64,000 nt of DNA. Source: Rehmannia glutinosa (taxonomy: Eukaryota; Streptophyta; Magnoliopsida; Lamiales; Orobanchaceae). Each line of letters starts with the position of its first letter. Within the stretch, counting starts at the first letter, position 1. The translations under genes and the position numbers were made by a program. Location: NCBI GenBank assembly GCA_016081115.2, contig JABTTQ020002549.1, positions 248,001-312,000 of the forward strand, given 5' to 3'. Under the pieces are notes generated by a model that was not told the DNA's origin, did not search any database, and saw nothing but the letters and a program-made list of their open reading frames with translations. Of this stretch, positions 47,182-58,935 are shown in pieces.

Positions 47182-49849
47182 CTAAAAACGGCCCAGGCGT
47201 GATACCTCAAGTTGAAAATGACTTCCTATGAAGCTCATTAATTCCACATTTTCTCTGAAACTCAGTAGTTCCTCTTTTGTCAAGAACTTAACTCGAACTT
47301 GAAGGCCAAAATTCCCGACATTCTCTTGTTCCTCTGTTATTTTTATTGTTGAAATGGCCGCAGACTCACTGCAGTTTGTCAAACTAATAACTTGAAGTGT
47401 TGGTATTTCTCCGATACCTAAAGGAATCTCCTTCAATTTGGGCAGTTCTTCAAGAACAAGGTTCCTCAAGACTGGAAAATGGGATCTATCTGCATTCCAG
47501 TAAGTCAAACCGTCACAATTGTGTATTTTCAAGAATTCCAAGCGAAGAAATTGTCCCTCAACAGGGTTCCACTCTGATCCTGTGACTGAATCCCAATCTA
47601 GTTTGAGAACTTCAAGATGAGGCAACGAACCAATCACTGACAAATCTTCCCAATGAAGACAACATTGTCTTAATATCAACTTCTGAAGCGAACTCGGTAA
47701 TATTATGTTCTGTAGCAGATCACCCTGATTCGGATGTCTAAAAACCGAGCATTCTAGCGATACAAGTTTATGCAAGCGGCCAAGATTGCACAACTTTGTC
47801 TCCTTCCACGACAAATCATCACATAGTACAGACAATTTCTTGACGTTGGGGATTCTCTTATAGACCTCCTCACTCAACCTGAAATCCACCACTTTCAAAA
47901 GTGTCTCTAGGTTTCGCAATACAAAGTCATTATGTTTGTCTAGAACCATGTCACAAGAAGGATCTGGAAGATAAAATCCGTCTATCTCGAGATGCCTAAG
48001 TTGTGACATCTCCCAAATTTCTGCTGGTGCATAAACTCGATAATATACATTTTTAATAATTAATGTTTGTATATTCCATAGTAGGAATATTGATGAAGGA
48101 AGCTTTGAGATCGGAAACAGTTCATAAGCAAGGTACCGCAAGTTAATCTGTTGAAAAATAGCTTCTGGTATTTCATTGCTAATATCAATCAAATTCAATA
48201 CTCTCAACAATCTAAAATACCTTAACGGTAGTGGACCCTCTTTGTATATCAAAGAACGGGCAAGTGACGATGATTGCAAGCCATGAAAGACTCGAGTATG
48301 ATATTCCAATGGAATGCTTTCATGAAACACGATGCGGCGTGCTCCATTTATGGGTCGTGGAGTATGATCAGACACTCTCATGACACTAAGAAAGTTCTCT
48401 TTTTCAGCTAACTTCAAAGATAAGTCTCTTAAAAGATCATGAATGGTACAAGTTTTAAGTTTTCCGTTGGATCGCAAAGTACGAGCTAAAATGAGATTCC
48501 TGTCAATGAGATCCTTTAAGTAACCCTTTGCAATCTCGTCCAAGCTTTGGGCTTTATTTGGTTTGATAAATCCCTCAGCAACCCAAAGCTTGATAAGTCG
48601 GGAGACACGAATGTCATGGTCTTCCGGAAAAACTCCCATGTAAAGAAAACATGGTTTTAGATGGACAGGCAAGTGGCTATAACTCAAAGATAACAAATTC
48701 AAGCATTGGTCATCCGCTTTTGAATTTAAAATTGACTTTATATCTTTTGCCGTTGTCTCCCAAAATTCTTGCGTCCTAGGTGACTTTTAAGAAGTCCCCC
48801 AATCACAACAAGCGACAATGGAAGTCCTTTGCATTTTTTAACAATCTCCATCCCAATTTTCTCTAATTCTGGAGGGCAACCTTGTTGTGCAAATGCCTTT
48901 TCACAAAATAGATTCCAACTTTTATCCTCATCTAGAAATCTCATTGTAAAGTAGGATGAACCAAAACGAAGAGCCACATTTGATTCCCGAGTCGTCACAA
49001 CAATTCGACTTCCATTATCATTATTTGGAATAAACATCTTTATGTTGTCCCAATCCACAATACTCCACATATCATCCAATATAATCAAGTATCTCCTGCC
49101 ATACAAAATTTTATATAACTGTTGTCCTAATTGATCCTCACTTTTTGACCCATCTCATTATTCTCTTGTTTTCCTAATTGGAAAGAAAGAAGCTCTAAAA
49201 GAATTTCTCTTATATTTTTCTGAGCTACTGTAGCCCAAGCACGAATATCAAAGTATTGCACAATAACAGAATTTGCATAAATATTTTGGGCAAGTGTAGT
49301 CTTACCAATCCCGCCCATGCCAGTGATTGGGATGATTTGCCGATGAGATAATTGTTGTCCAGTTAGTATGTCCATAAGTTGAATCAACTCGTCGTCAAAT
49401 CCCACCATATTCTTCTTTTCATTGGAAAAAGGTGTTGATGAATAATTAGTTGTTGCAGGCAATGAATATTTGAGCTGCTCATCTTTGTTGAATCCCGTTT
49501 TCTCTTTAAACTCCATAACCTTTTCCTTTATAGTTTCCATATCGTGTATTACTTGATGTAGATCGAGCAACGAATTAATGGAACGATCGTGAATTTGATC
49601 CACAACATGAGATTCGATTAAATCTTCAGCTGCATAAGCTGCTGATGCAATTTGTCTCTCTAAGACTTCAGCTTCTTTTACACCTCCATGATAATGATAA
49701 TAATTACCCTCTACAAAATCTAGCAAGAAACCAACTTTATCGCCAAGAGCTTCGATTTGTTTCTTGTCAAGACAAAACGAATAGAGAGGATGATTCTCGA
49801 TCTGGTCCATTGTATTCGTAAGAGAAATCAGAGCTGCGTAAGTTGCCAT
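47182..49849 (-). pseudogene. CC-NB-LRR resistance protein gene, R1-like, with two frame breaks
   Basis: Intracellular immune receptor of the CC-NB-LRR class, similar in type to potato late-blight R1 homologues. The first piece (49,849-49,127) holds the coiled-coil domain (residues 1-140, including IASAAYAAEDLIESHVVDQI) and the P-loop GMGGIGKTTLA at residues 177-187. The second (about 49,130-48,738) holds kinase-2 RYLIILDDMWS, RNBS-B GSRIVVTTRE and CKGLPLSLVVIGGLL. The third (to 47,182) holds CFLYMGVFPEDHD, CTIHDLLRDLS (MHD motif variant) and about 12 leucine-rich repeats. Total about 885 residues, normal for the group, no intron. Break one is in an A run near 49,137 (AAAAA where six would keep the frame). 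Break two is near 48,773, one base short before EFWETTAKDIK. All key motifs are intact, so it is either a recent pseudogene or a working gene with two sequence errors. Confidence 0.85.
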
Positions 49850-51520
49850 CTCTAATCCTCTGCTCTACTTATTCGAGAAAACAAAAACAACAAAAAAAAA
49901 TAATTAAAGTATAGCAGGATGGTTTTGTTAACTTGCCAAGAAGACTTGGAGTGAATCTTATGAATGAATACACAAATCTTTTAAATAAATATTTTGGTTT
50001 CTTGTTTTATTTCTTTTAACTATTTTAATACTTGAGATCTCTGCAAATTATCATCCACATGCAATTTCACCGGCAAGTTGTAAAATATTGCCAAAATACT
50101 TCCTTTTTTTTATTTGTTCACAGAGGGATGCTTTAGTTAACACCAAACCACACAATTTGGTATTGAATTTTATTTATCAAGTCTAGGGTGACACATGGTT
50201 ATTGGACTGGCACAATAAGTCCAAACACAAATACGACACCGTTATTTATAATGAATTTAAAATCTTAAATCCAAGCATGATACTTTAAATACACAAAAAG
50301 TATGACATGACTTGATAATTAAAATTATCAAATTTATTTAATTAAGCCCGTTAGGCTCGCCCAATTTCAAATAAAACTTATGGTTTTCTTATATTATTTA
50401 TATTTGATACTTTAAACATATATTTTAATAAATTAATTATGAACTATTAGTAAATTACCCATACAAATCATCAATTACAGATAATTAAAGATTATGGGGC
50501 CTTACAGGACCTTATCGTGTTTATCGGGTCAATCTGATTTTTTAACGGCCTCCCCAATAATGGTATCAACCTGATAAGCCCTAGTTCAAACTCTAAAATT
50601 TCGTGTCATATCCATGTTGGTCAATTCACACCTAATCAATTAAGTCAATAAAATTACATTTAGAGTTGGTTAGAGAAATCAGAGCTGCGTAAGTTTCCAT
50701 CTCTAATCCTCTGCTCTACTTATTCGAGAAAACAAAAACAACAACAAAAAAATTTGAAGTATAGCAGGATGGTTTTGTTAACTTGCCAAGAAGACTTGGA
50801 CTGAATCTTATTAATGAATACACAAATCTTTTAAATAAATATTTTAGTTTTTTTTATTTCTTTTAACTATTTTAATACTCGAGATCTCTGCAAATTATCA
50901 TCCACATGCAATTTCACTGGCAAGTTGTAAAATATTGACAAAATACTTCCTTTATTTTATTTGTTCAGTGAGGATGCTTTAGCTAACACCAAACCCCACA
51001 ATTTGGAATTGAAGTTTATTTATCAAGTCTAGGGTGACACATGGTTATTGGGTTGGCACAATAAGCCCAACCACACAAATACGATATAATTATTTTAGTA
51101 AATTTAAAATTTTAAGTTCAACACGATACTTTAAAAACACAAAAAGTATAACATGACTCGATAATTAAAATTATCAAGTTTATTTAGTTAAGCCCGTTAG
51201 ACTCACCCAATTTTCAAATAAAACTTATGATTTTTTTATATTATTTTATATTTGATACTTTAAACATATATTCTAATAAATTAATTATGAACTATTAGTA
51301 AATTAACCATACAAATCATCAATTACAGATAATTAAAAAATTATGGGGCCTTACTAGGACCTTATCGTATTTATCGGGTCAACCTGATTTTTAACGGCCT
51401 CCCCAATAATGGTATCAACACGATAAGCCCTATCTCAAACTCTAAAATTTCGTGTCATATCCATGTTGGTCAATTCACACCTAATCAATTAAGTCTATAA
51501 AATTACATTTAGAGTTGGTT
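49821..51520. repeat. Tandem duplication (2 x about 850 bp) of the NB-LRR upstream region
   Basis: Unit 1 is 49,821-50,671 and unit 2 is 50,672-51,520, in direct orientation with an offset of 851. Each begins AGAGAAATCAGAGCTGCG, which on the minus strand encodes the first codons of the gene. Unit 1 contains the real start (ATG at 49,849). Unit 2 has an ATG at 50,700 followed by ETYAALISL and then runs into unique DNA. The remainder is AT-rich upstream sequence with TTAAATAAATATTTT near 49,980 and 50,832, a possible TATA region in each unit. No other gene lies here. Confidence 0.9.
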
Positions 51521-51640
51521 ATACAATGAAATGAGATAATAATTAGTTTTTAGGATTAGCTAACTAGTATGGTATTGGTTATACAATGAAATGAGATAAT
51601 AATTAGTTTTTAGGATTAGCTAACTAGTATGATATTGGTT
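51521..51640. repeat. 60-bp tandem repeat, two copies
   Basis: Two adjacent copies of a 60-bp unit beginning ATACAATGAAATGAGATAAT and ending TATTGGTT (51,521-51,580 and 51,581-51,640), differing at one base. It directly follows the 850-bp duplication; the GGTT before it matches the unit's own end. Confidence 0.9.
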
Positions 51641-52278
51641 ATGTTGCGCTAAACAGATTGGAACTATTCTAACTATCCATAATTAAATTGCGTCAAACCT
51701 GGGAGTATGAAAGGAAGTGAGATGGGCCAAGCCAAACTTTGTGTCCGACGTCAGGTACTACTTTGCTAAGTTTAATATAATGTGATAAGCTTTTTTCATA
51801 GACTTTGGTCTGGTCTTTTAAGGTAAAATGGCAAAACCCAAGCCTGATTAAAGCCTGTTTAAGCCTAATTTCACTAGTCCAAACCATGAATCTAGATTAT
51901 TTATGCCACAAAAGACATGTGGTGAATGGAAGCCTACATGTTGACATCCATTCCGGAGATGAAGAAAAACATGAAATCATCTATACACCAATCAATCATA
52001 CTCGAGCTAAGAATACATTAAAAAATTACAGGAAAAAAATCTCAAAACGAAAAAGGAGACACTCAAAAAGTAAAATGATGTAAGTGTCCTGTTTTTGGAC
52101 AAAATGTCCTAATCACCTCTAAGAAATTTAGTTTTTATCTTGCAAATTTTTGTTTTAGGATAAACATACAAACTAGTACATAAAAGGCTACATAAATCAA
52201 GAGAATATGAATCAATTTCCATGAAAAATTGATGCCTTAAAAATGGCGGTTACAATTATGAAAATAAAACAAAGTACT
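51641..52278. other. Intergenic, no recognised feature
   Basis: AT-rich. The short frames here lack recognisable motifs. Confidence 0.5.
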
Positions 52279-52385
52279 TACACATCGGTTGTTTATAAAA
52301 AAACCGACAACAATAATTTTTAAATTAAATTAAAAACATTTAATTAAACTTTAGGCTTCGGTTTCTTAAAAACAACCGATGCGTA
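52279..52385. repeat. Inverted repeat with 28-29-bp arms (possible small MITE)
   Basis: Left arm 52,279-52,307 (TACACATCGGTTGTTTATAA, then AAAAACCGA) and right arm 52,358-52,385 are nearly complementary, around a 50-bp AT-rich loop. TCGGTTTTTATAA-type palindromes also occur in subterminal regions of plant CACTA elements, so a transposon remnant is possible. No clear target duplication. Confidence 0.6.
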
Positions 52386-52451
52386 TAAGTTTGTGTTTTT
52401 AATTAAGCATTAACCCGACCTCATTCGAGAACTTTAAGGCATCTACATTCT

Positions 52452-52808
52452 TTGCTTTTTGGTGGGGTTTGTGGAGGTAAAATGTTGGCAAAAAAGCCCA
52501 CGTACACCGGGAAGGAGGAGTTTGAGGTTCGTGCACTAAAACCAATCCATAACTCAAGTAACTACGGACTTGAGTTTGTCGAAAAACTAAAAAGAAAAGA
52601 AAAATGGATTGATGCTCGTGACAACACGATGCACCAACAGAGAGTGTTTATGTTGCACATAGGGAGAGAGGCCACAATACCCGCGCGTGAAGAAGAACAA
52701 TTATTTTTTGAGAAAGGTGGTATTTCATTCATGAGCATAAGAGGAAGCCTCCGCTTTCGGCCATTTGAGAACATTATCGTACATTTCCAACAGAGGGTTG
52801 AGAATTAG
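52452..52808 (+). CDS. Hypothetical 118-codon ORF
   Basis: Open from 52,452 to 52,808 on the + strand, the longest open frame between the hairpin and LINE-A. The product is charged (KLKRKEKWIDARDNTMHQQR, then IGREATIPAREEEQLFFEKG). I do not recognise it. It abuts the 3' end of LINE-A on the opposite strand, and could be a fragment of a decayed gene or chance. No promoter evidence. Confidence 0.25.
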   Translation: MLFGGVCGGKMLAKKPTYTGKEEFEVRALKPIHNSSNYGLEFVEKLKRKEKWIDARDNTMHQQRVFMLHIGREATIPAREEEQLFFEKGGISFMSIRGSLRFRPFENIIVHFQQRVEN

Positions 52809-52826
52809 GCGAAAAAGCAAAACGCG

Positions 52827-55800
52827 CTAACAGTGTGCTACATTATTACCCGTGCACCGTACTAAAATAGGTTCGAAAGCATCAAAACATGGAATAAAAT
52901 CTAAAATGTCCGCAACAATGTTTCCCGAATAGGTGAAGTCCGTCGAGGTAGAGCGAAGTTTGTTGTATATGATCATTTTGTCCGATTCTAGAACCAGTTT
53001 CTTCATCCCCAAATCACAAGCCGGTGCACCCCTTCCCCCACACGTTGCCTCGCTACTTTTATGGTCATTTCATACGTATATAGGCGAGATAGAGTGGTAA
53101 TAATCCGTCCATTAGAGTCGCGTATTACAGCCCCGATTCTGTTCCGTTCGGCACACAATCAAGCATCCGTATTCAGTTTTAAGAAGCCCGGTGCAGGCTT
53201 TACCCACGCAACAGCCTGTTCCTTTGTTTGAGGTTGTGTCTGCACCTTTTTTCCCCTCATATGTTCCATTAAAGACGTCTTTTCAGCAAACGAGAAGCAC
53301 CATTGATGGTCAAGGTCTCTGTGATCGTGTGTCGATTTGTTTCTCGCATACCAAGCCATCCACAATAGAGTTGCGAAAAGTCCATGGGATCTCGCATCCC
53401 CTACTTTCGACATCGATAGTATCCAGTCCGCAATCGTTCCGTTATCATCATGTGGTTGGGGCCTACATCTGAAAGGTCCAACTGCCCAAAAGAAAGCAGC
53501 CCAAGGGCACTCCCTTAGCGCATGCTCCGCTGTTTCGATCGTCATCCCGCATCGGCTACACAATGGGTCTACTTGGATTCCTTTTTTAATCAATGCATGC
53601 TTGGTCGGTAAGATTCCTTTGATGCAACGCCACACAAATAAGATTACCTTGGGTGGGACATCAAGATTCCACAACCATTCCCAGGTTCCTTTATCCTGAC
53701 CAGATGATGTAGGGAGGTTTTTTGTGTAATTCTTGGTAGTCTTTGCTATGTGGTAGCCCGAGCGCACCTTATATATTCCATCTTTCGAAAAATTGCAAAC
53801 CAACCGATCAGGTTTTCGATTAATACGCAGGGGAATCTCCTTGATGCTCTTAATTTCACTCTGACTAAACAATTGTCGAAGCAAGGCATTGTTCCATAAA
53901 GGGATATCCTCCATCATTAACTCAGCGACCCGCATGTTATCCAATGAACCCGGATTTTTGGATAGAGTTTTGAATCCAGGCTGGTCTTGGAGCCATGGGT
54001 CGTGCCATATTCGAACGCTCTTTCCATCACCAATATTCCAATAAGACCTTTAACAAGTACATTCCTTCTCGCAAGAATGCTTCTCCAAATGTGAGATGGA
54101 TTATAGCCGATTGTTGCTTCGAGGAAAGACTTGTTAGGGAAATACCTTGCCTTGAGGGTTTTAGCTAAGAGCGAATTTTCATCATTTATTAGTCTCCACC
54201 CTTGTTTGGCGAGCATGGTTTCATTAAAACATTGTAATTCTCTCTGAATCCCACGCCACCTTCTTTTTTGAGTTGCACGGGCGGTCCCAAGAACACCGGT
54301 GTGTACGTCTCTCTTTCCTGAATTTGCCCCACCAAAAATTGCTAATTATCGAGCTATTTTTTTGCAAACATTATGGGAAGGAGGAAGCAACTCATTATAT
54401 AAGAAGGAATCGCCTAGGCCATGATTTTATGAGAATAAGTTTCCGACCATTGAAAGAGTAGTGCATTTCAATTTTTCACCTTCTTTCTCGATTCTATCAA
54501 TGATGGCACGAAATATTTCTTTTTTCGATCTTCCTATGATAGTCGGCGGTCCGGTAGATATCATGTTTGTCCACTAAAGGCACTCCCATTTTTCGAGCTA
54601 AATTGGCCTTGCGTTCATTACGGACTCCTTTGCTGAAGGATATAGCAGATTTGTCTAGATTAATTCGTTGCCCCGAGGCTTTCTCGTAGGTACCGATAAT
54701 ATCCGCTATGCACTCCAATTCTCGATCATTAGCTCTCCCAAATATGATAATCTTTGTCATCCGCGAAGAAAATATGTGTTATTTCGGGGAGCAAGCCTGC
54801 ACATTCGCACTCCATGAAAGAGTCCGCTCCTTTCCGTTCTTGAATCATGGCTGATAACGCAACGCATTAAAAGAAACAGATACGGTGATAGAGGTCTCTT
54901 GTCGGAGCCCTCGAGAGGGGTAAAGCATATTGCCTGGTTGGCCATTTAGTAGAATGGAAAATGATCAAGAGATGCATCTCATGATTAGATCAACAAAAAT
55001 GCTACGATACCCATTTTTAACATGACTCTTTGCAAAAAGCTCCACTCGACTCTATCGTACGCTTTGCTCATATCAAGTTTAAGTGCAAAGGATCCCCATT
55101 TTTTAGCAGTGTTTCTTTTCATAGAGTGGAACATTTCGAAGGCTAGGAGGGCGTTATCCGTGATGAGGTGGCGGGGACAAAGGCCGGTTGGGGGAGATAA
55201 GATTGGGCAAAAAAAGTGATTTAAGCCGGTTAGCTATAGTTTTGGATATTATTTTGAAAACAACGTTACACAAGCTAATAGGCCTAAAATCCATCACAGT
55301 TTAAGGTTTTTCTTTTTAGGGATCAAGACAATATAAGTTTGATTAATAGAGGCAGGGACGAGTTCTATTTAAAATATTAAGAGCGACATCAAAAATATCC
55401 GATTGAATTATAGGCCAGAATTTTTGAAAAAAGATGACAGGCATACCATCGGGACCGGGTGCTTTAGTGGGGTGCATCTGGGTAAGTGCCGCCGTTAATT
55501 CCTCCTTTGTGAATGGTGTCGTTAGTTTGTCGTTCATCTCGCCTCGTCATTTTCTCCTCAAGTGCGTCGATGGCGGTATCCATAATCAACCGGGCTCGAG
55601 TTGAAAACAAGCGAGTGAAGTATCTTGAAAGGACTCCCATTATCTCATCATTGTCATCCACCCACTGTCCATTGCTATCTTTGATTCTCTCTATGGTATT
55701 CCTTGCATTGCGTCCTGATGCCGTTCTATGGAAAAAGGCGGTATTTTTGTCCCCGTCGCTTATCCAATTTGTTCTCGCTCGTTGGTGCCACATTTTTTCC

Positions 55801-56834
55801 AGTTTCTGATAGAGTCTCCACAATGTATCTTCAAGCCCTTTCCTCTCAAATACGGTTATCTTCTCTTTGTCGTCCTGGAGTCTCTCCTCCAACTCTTTGA
55901 TGAGCGTGTTAAAGTTACCAAAGTGATTTTGCTCCCACTGACTTAAATTAACTCCGCATTGCATTATTTTCTGCTTTAGACTATCTGGACTGTTTGATGC
56001 CCTGCACGTTTGACGGTCCCAAGCATCTCGCACCACTTTTTTGCATGATTCATCTAAAAGCCACATTGTTTCGAATCGGAAAATATTCCTCCTATTTTTC
56101 CGTCGTTTGCCTGTTGTGCTTCTATTTTTTGTCCAACTTATTAAGATAGGACAATGATCCGATCCCACTCTCGCTAAATGTTGCACTTTGTAGTCGGGGT
56201 AGAGGTTAATCCAGCCATTCGTTCCCACGCATCGGTCTAGGCGTTCTTGGATGTTCGCCTCGCCCTCTTGGCCGTTTGTCCAAGTAAAAGCGTAACCTTC
56301 GTATCCCAGATCTTCTAAGTGAGTTTCATTCAGTAATTCGTGGAAAGCTGCCATCTTCCTATCTTCTTTTGGTCTTCCCCCTACCTTTTCGAAGTTGTAA
56401 AGAATCTCATTAAAATCGCCAAGGCATAGCCACTCGGTGTGCCCAACCTCAGCAAGTTGCCTTATCAACTCCCATGTAAGCTGTTTGTTACGATCTTCCG
56501 GCCATCCATAGATTCCGCTGATTCGCCAAGTTTTGCCATTCTCTGTAACTATTCCATCAATGTGGTTGGATGAATCGACAAACAAACTAAAGCTCACCGT
56601 ATCCTTCCAAAGCATGCAAAGGCCGCCTCGCCTTCCTCCCGAACTAGTGTCACAATCAACAATATGGTTATGGTCAAAACCCATCATCTGGGTCAGTTTC
56701 AGAAGTTCCTCACAACATAATTTTGTTTCCATAAGAAACAAAATTTTGGGATCTTTTGATTTGATTAACCTTTTAAGCACTTTAACTGTCGGCTGGTTCC
56801 CAAGCCCCAGCGAGTTCCAACTGAGGCAACTCAT
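52827..56834 (-). pseudogene. LINE-A ORF2: endonuclease, reverse transcriptase, zinc-binding RT, RNase H
   Basis: Plant L1-type LINE. ATG at 56,834. The endonuclease spans 56,834 to about 56,100, with LSWNSLGLG, LFLMETK, WLCLGDFNEIL and GSDHCPIL, so the catalytic E, D and H are present. The open frame runs 456 codons to 55,464. RT follows with KAPGPDGMPVIFFQKFWPII (55,470-55,400) and the catalytic FADD at 54,770-54,756 in a shifted frame. A zf-RVT domain (WEWLWNLDVPPKVILFVWRC and CSRCGMTIETAEHALRECPW) lies in 53,944-53,159, and a C-terminal RNase H begins FLKLNTDA and ends about 52,827. RT is broken by several frameshifts; the endonuclease part is intact. Confidence 0.85.
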
Positions 56835-58336
56835 TGGTCCTGGCGGGGTTGCTTTTTAGCAACCTCCGCCGATAGAGTAAACTGGCTTGGCACATCAAAC
56901 AATCCAAATTCTTTTGCCTTTTTTGCGTGTTCGCTAGATTCCAATTGTTCAGGATTAATGGTGTCAGCATTGGGTCTTTTGGCTGGGGTGTTTTGTGTCA
57001 GCGTTTGGGTTTTTGGGCTGATTCGTTTGGTTCTTTTGGTAATGGCAGGTTTTTTGTGGTTATTTTTGAAGTCGAGTATTTGAGTGGGGTGTGGTATTGG
57101 GTGAGGCTCATTTGTGTGGGGAAGGACAATGAAGGGACGGAGTTGGGAATTGATAGGGTGGGCGTTAGCATCCGGGATGTTGTATTTAGCATGGTCGACT
57201 TTGTGGGGGTGTTGAGTATCTTTGTGTTGGGACAAGAGACTCACCTATGGGATGATTGTGGTGGGACAAAGTTTGTTTATTCTTGATATTGGTTAATGGG
57301 GAAAGTTCTATCTGTTGGTTTGGTTGTGCAACATTTTGGAGTATTACAAGAGAGGGATTTTTGGTGGGTTATATCCTGGTGGAGTTGGAGCTAGGAGGGT
57401 TAAGGATTGGAGGGACATCTTGAGTATGGTGTTTAGGGGGATTGGATTTCATGTTATGGTGACGCGGGTGCAACCTCGGTTCGTGGGTTAGGGGATTTAG
57501 GGGTCGTGGGTAGCGAGTGGTTTGTGGACTGGTTGGGCTTATTGGATGATGTCGATGTGGAGGTGGTGGTATTATGGAATAGCGTTCGAGGGGTAGGATG
57601 ATGGGCTATCGGGTTTGCTTCTCATTGCGAAGCACTACGTTTGGCAGCGATGCTTTAAGCCAGGGTCCGTATTTCATGCTCGATGTGTCTTGTCACTCGT
57701 TTCTATCATAGCTTTCGCAATTTCGGAAAAAATGGCCTATGGTACCCGTGGCGAAACAATATGTTGGGAGACTTTCATATTTAATGGGAGAATCAATTGT
57801 TGTCCTTTAATCCGGTTGTGAGAGCTCGAATGATAGGTTTGGTGATATCAACACTTATTTTGAATCGTAAAAATTACCAAACATCCCTTGGTTGTTTGGT
57901 CCAAGCTTTCGAGTTTTCGATTTGTCCGGCTATGGTGGTCGCTGCGATTCGGTTCATACACGCCACAGTGCGTCGTATGCTTGTATCCAAAACGAAGCAT
58001 GGTTTATTTGGATTGTTGATGGTGCTCATTTTCCTCTACAGCACGATAGCAAAAAGTCCTCCATCATAATGCCATGGTTGGTTGGCCAACACCGATTCAT
58101 GTGGTCCTTATTTGCAAAGCGGAACAATATGAGACCACCACCCCATTCTCTATTTGTAATTTCATCCTTAGATTTCCAAGATTTTTCATAACTTCAATAA
58201 GGTAGAAAGACTTCCAATTTTTATCCGTATATAATTTTCCGACCAAGCAAAAGGATTTTTGACTACCCCCAATTTCCTCAACCGGCCGTGCGCATCCAAC
58301 TCTATAATCTCCTTCTTTCTCTGTTAGTTCCTCCAT
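56831..58336 (-). pseudogene. LINE-A ORF1 (DUF4283 / zinc-knuckle nucleic-acid-binding protein)
   Basis: Starts MEELTEKEGDY at 58,336. SFCLVGKLYTDKNWKSFYLI (58,230-58,180) is the DUF4283-like beginning. YESLPTYCFATGTIGHFFRN, followed by C, near 57,775-57,710 is the CCHC_4-type zinc knuckle, with the second cysteine read as Thr; YGPWLKAS follows. The tail is Pro- and Lys-rich and ends FTLSAEVAKKQPRQDQ at the stop 56,833-56,831. The stop overlaps the ORF2 start as ATGA. Frames are broken between 58,150 and 57,250. Confidence 0.75.
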
Positions 58337-58790
58337 GTTTAATGTTTCTCTCGTGAGCGGTTGATAATGGATCTTTGCCTTCAAACGAACTTGAAATGAA
58401 AACACAAAGAAACAACACAAACAAAACTAACGAAACCAGACTAAGAAAGAAAAACGGGGGAGTAGAAGATAAAGTGAGAAGGAAAAAAAGAGCATGGTAG
58501 TAATAGGGAAGGTTAAAACAGTACACTCGGACATAAAGCACGTAGAGACAATCATCGAGAAATAGACAGGGGGACGAGACGATGGGAATAATTGCGGGAA
58601 ACCCGGATGACAAAGATACACCCAAAACCATTCCTCTCAGTAGAAACAAGAGGGCGGCGCAGGACATTCCTAACAAAACCCTACGGTGACATACTCTTGA
58701 CAAGAGGAGAACGAGTTATACGTCAAGAAACTAATTACAAGGAGCTTAGGTTTGTTCGATGCAACAACAATTAAGAAGTTGCACCAACTC

Positions 58791-58935
58791 TTCTCGTTTT
58801 TGTAAATATTCCTAGCTTTTTACCTTTAGTAAATAAATTTCGACTTTCCTTTTTTTAGTTTAAAAATTCAACTTAGATGTAAATTAGTAACTTGGGCCAC
58901 AATCATTACATGAAATGGTAACAAATAGTACCTTT
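58791..58935. other. Short spacer between LINE-A and LINE-B
   Basis: AT-rich and non-coding as far as I can see. Confidence 0.4.

Larger units (their letters stand above)
52820..58790 (-). mobile_element. LINE-A: near full-length L1-type non-LTR retrotransposon
   Basis: ORF1 and ORF2 in the same minus-strand orientation, with a possible 5' leader at 58,337-58,790. The open frame within the leader (58,703-58,302) is not a recognised protein. The 3' end near 52,820 shows no clear A-tail. Ends and target duplication could not be fixed. Confidence 0.7.

Noticed and set aside
57300..58070. A + strand reading that looked like the RNase H end of a LINE (WLGLLDDVDVEV and similar)
   Set aside because: The minus strand gives a better and connected reading here: DUF4283 start, CCHC knuckle and YGPWLKAS of LINE-A ORF1, in the correct position before ORF2.
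58302..58703. Hydrophobic 133-codon ORF resembling a membrane protein
   Set aside because: It lies in the probable 5' leader of LINE-A, has low-complexity Leu/Phe/Ser runs and overlaps the ORF1 start; no family recognised.
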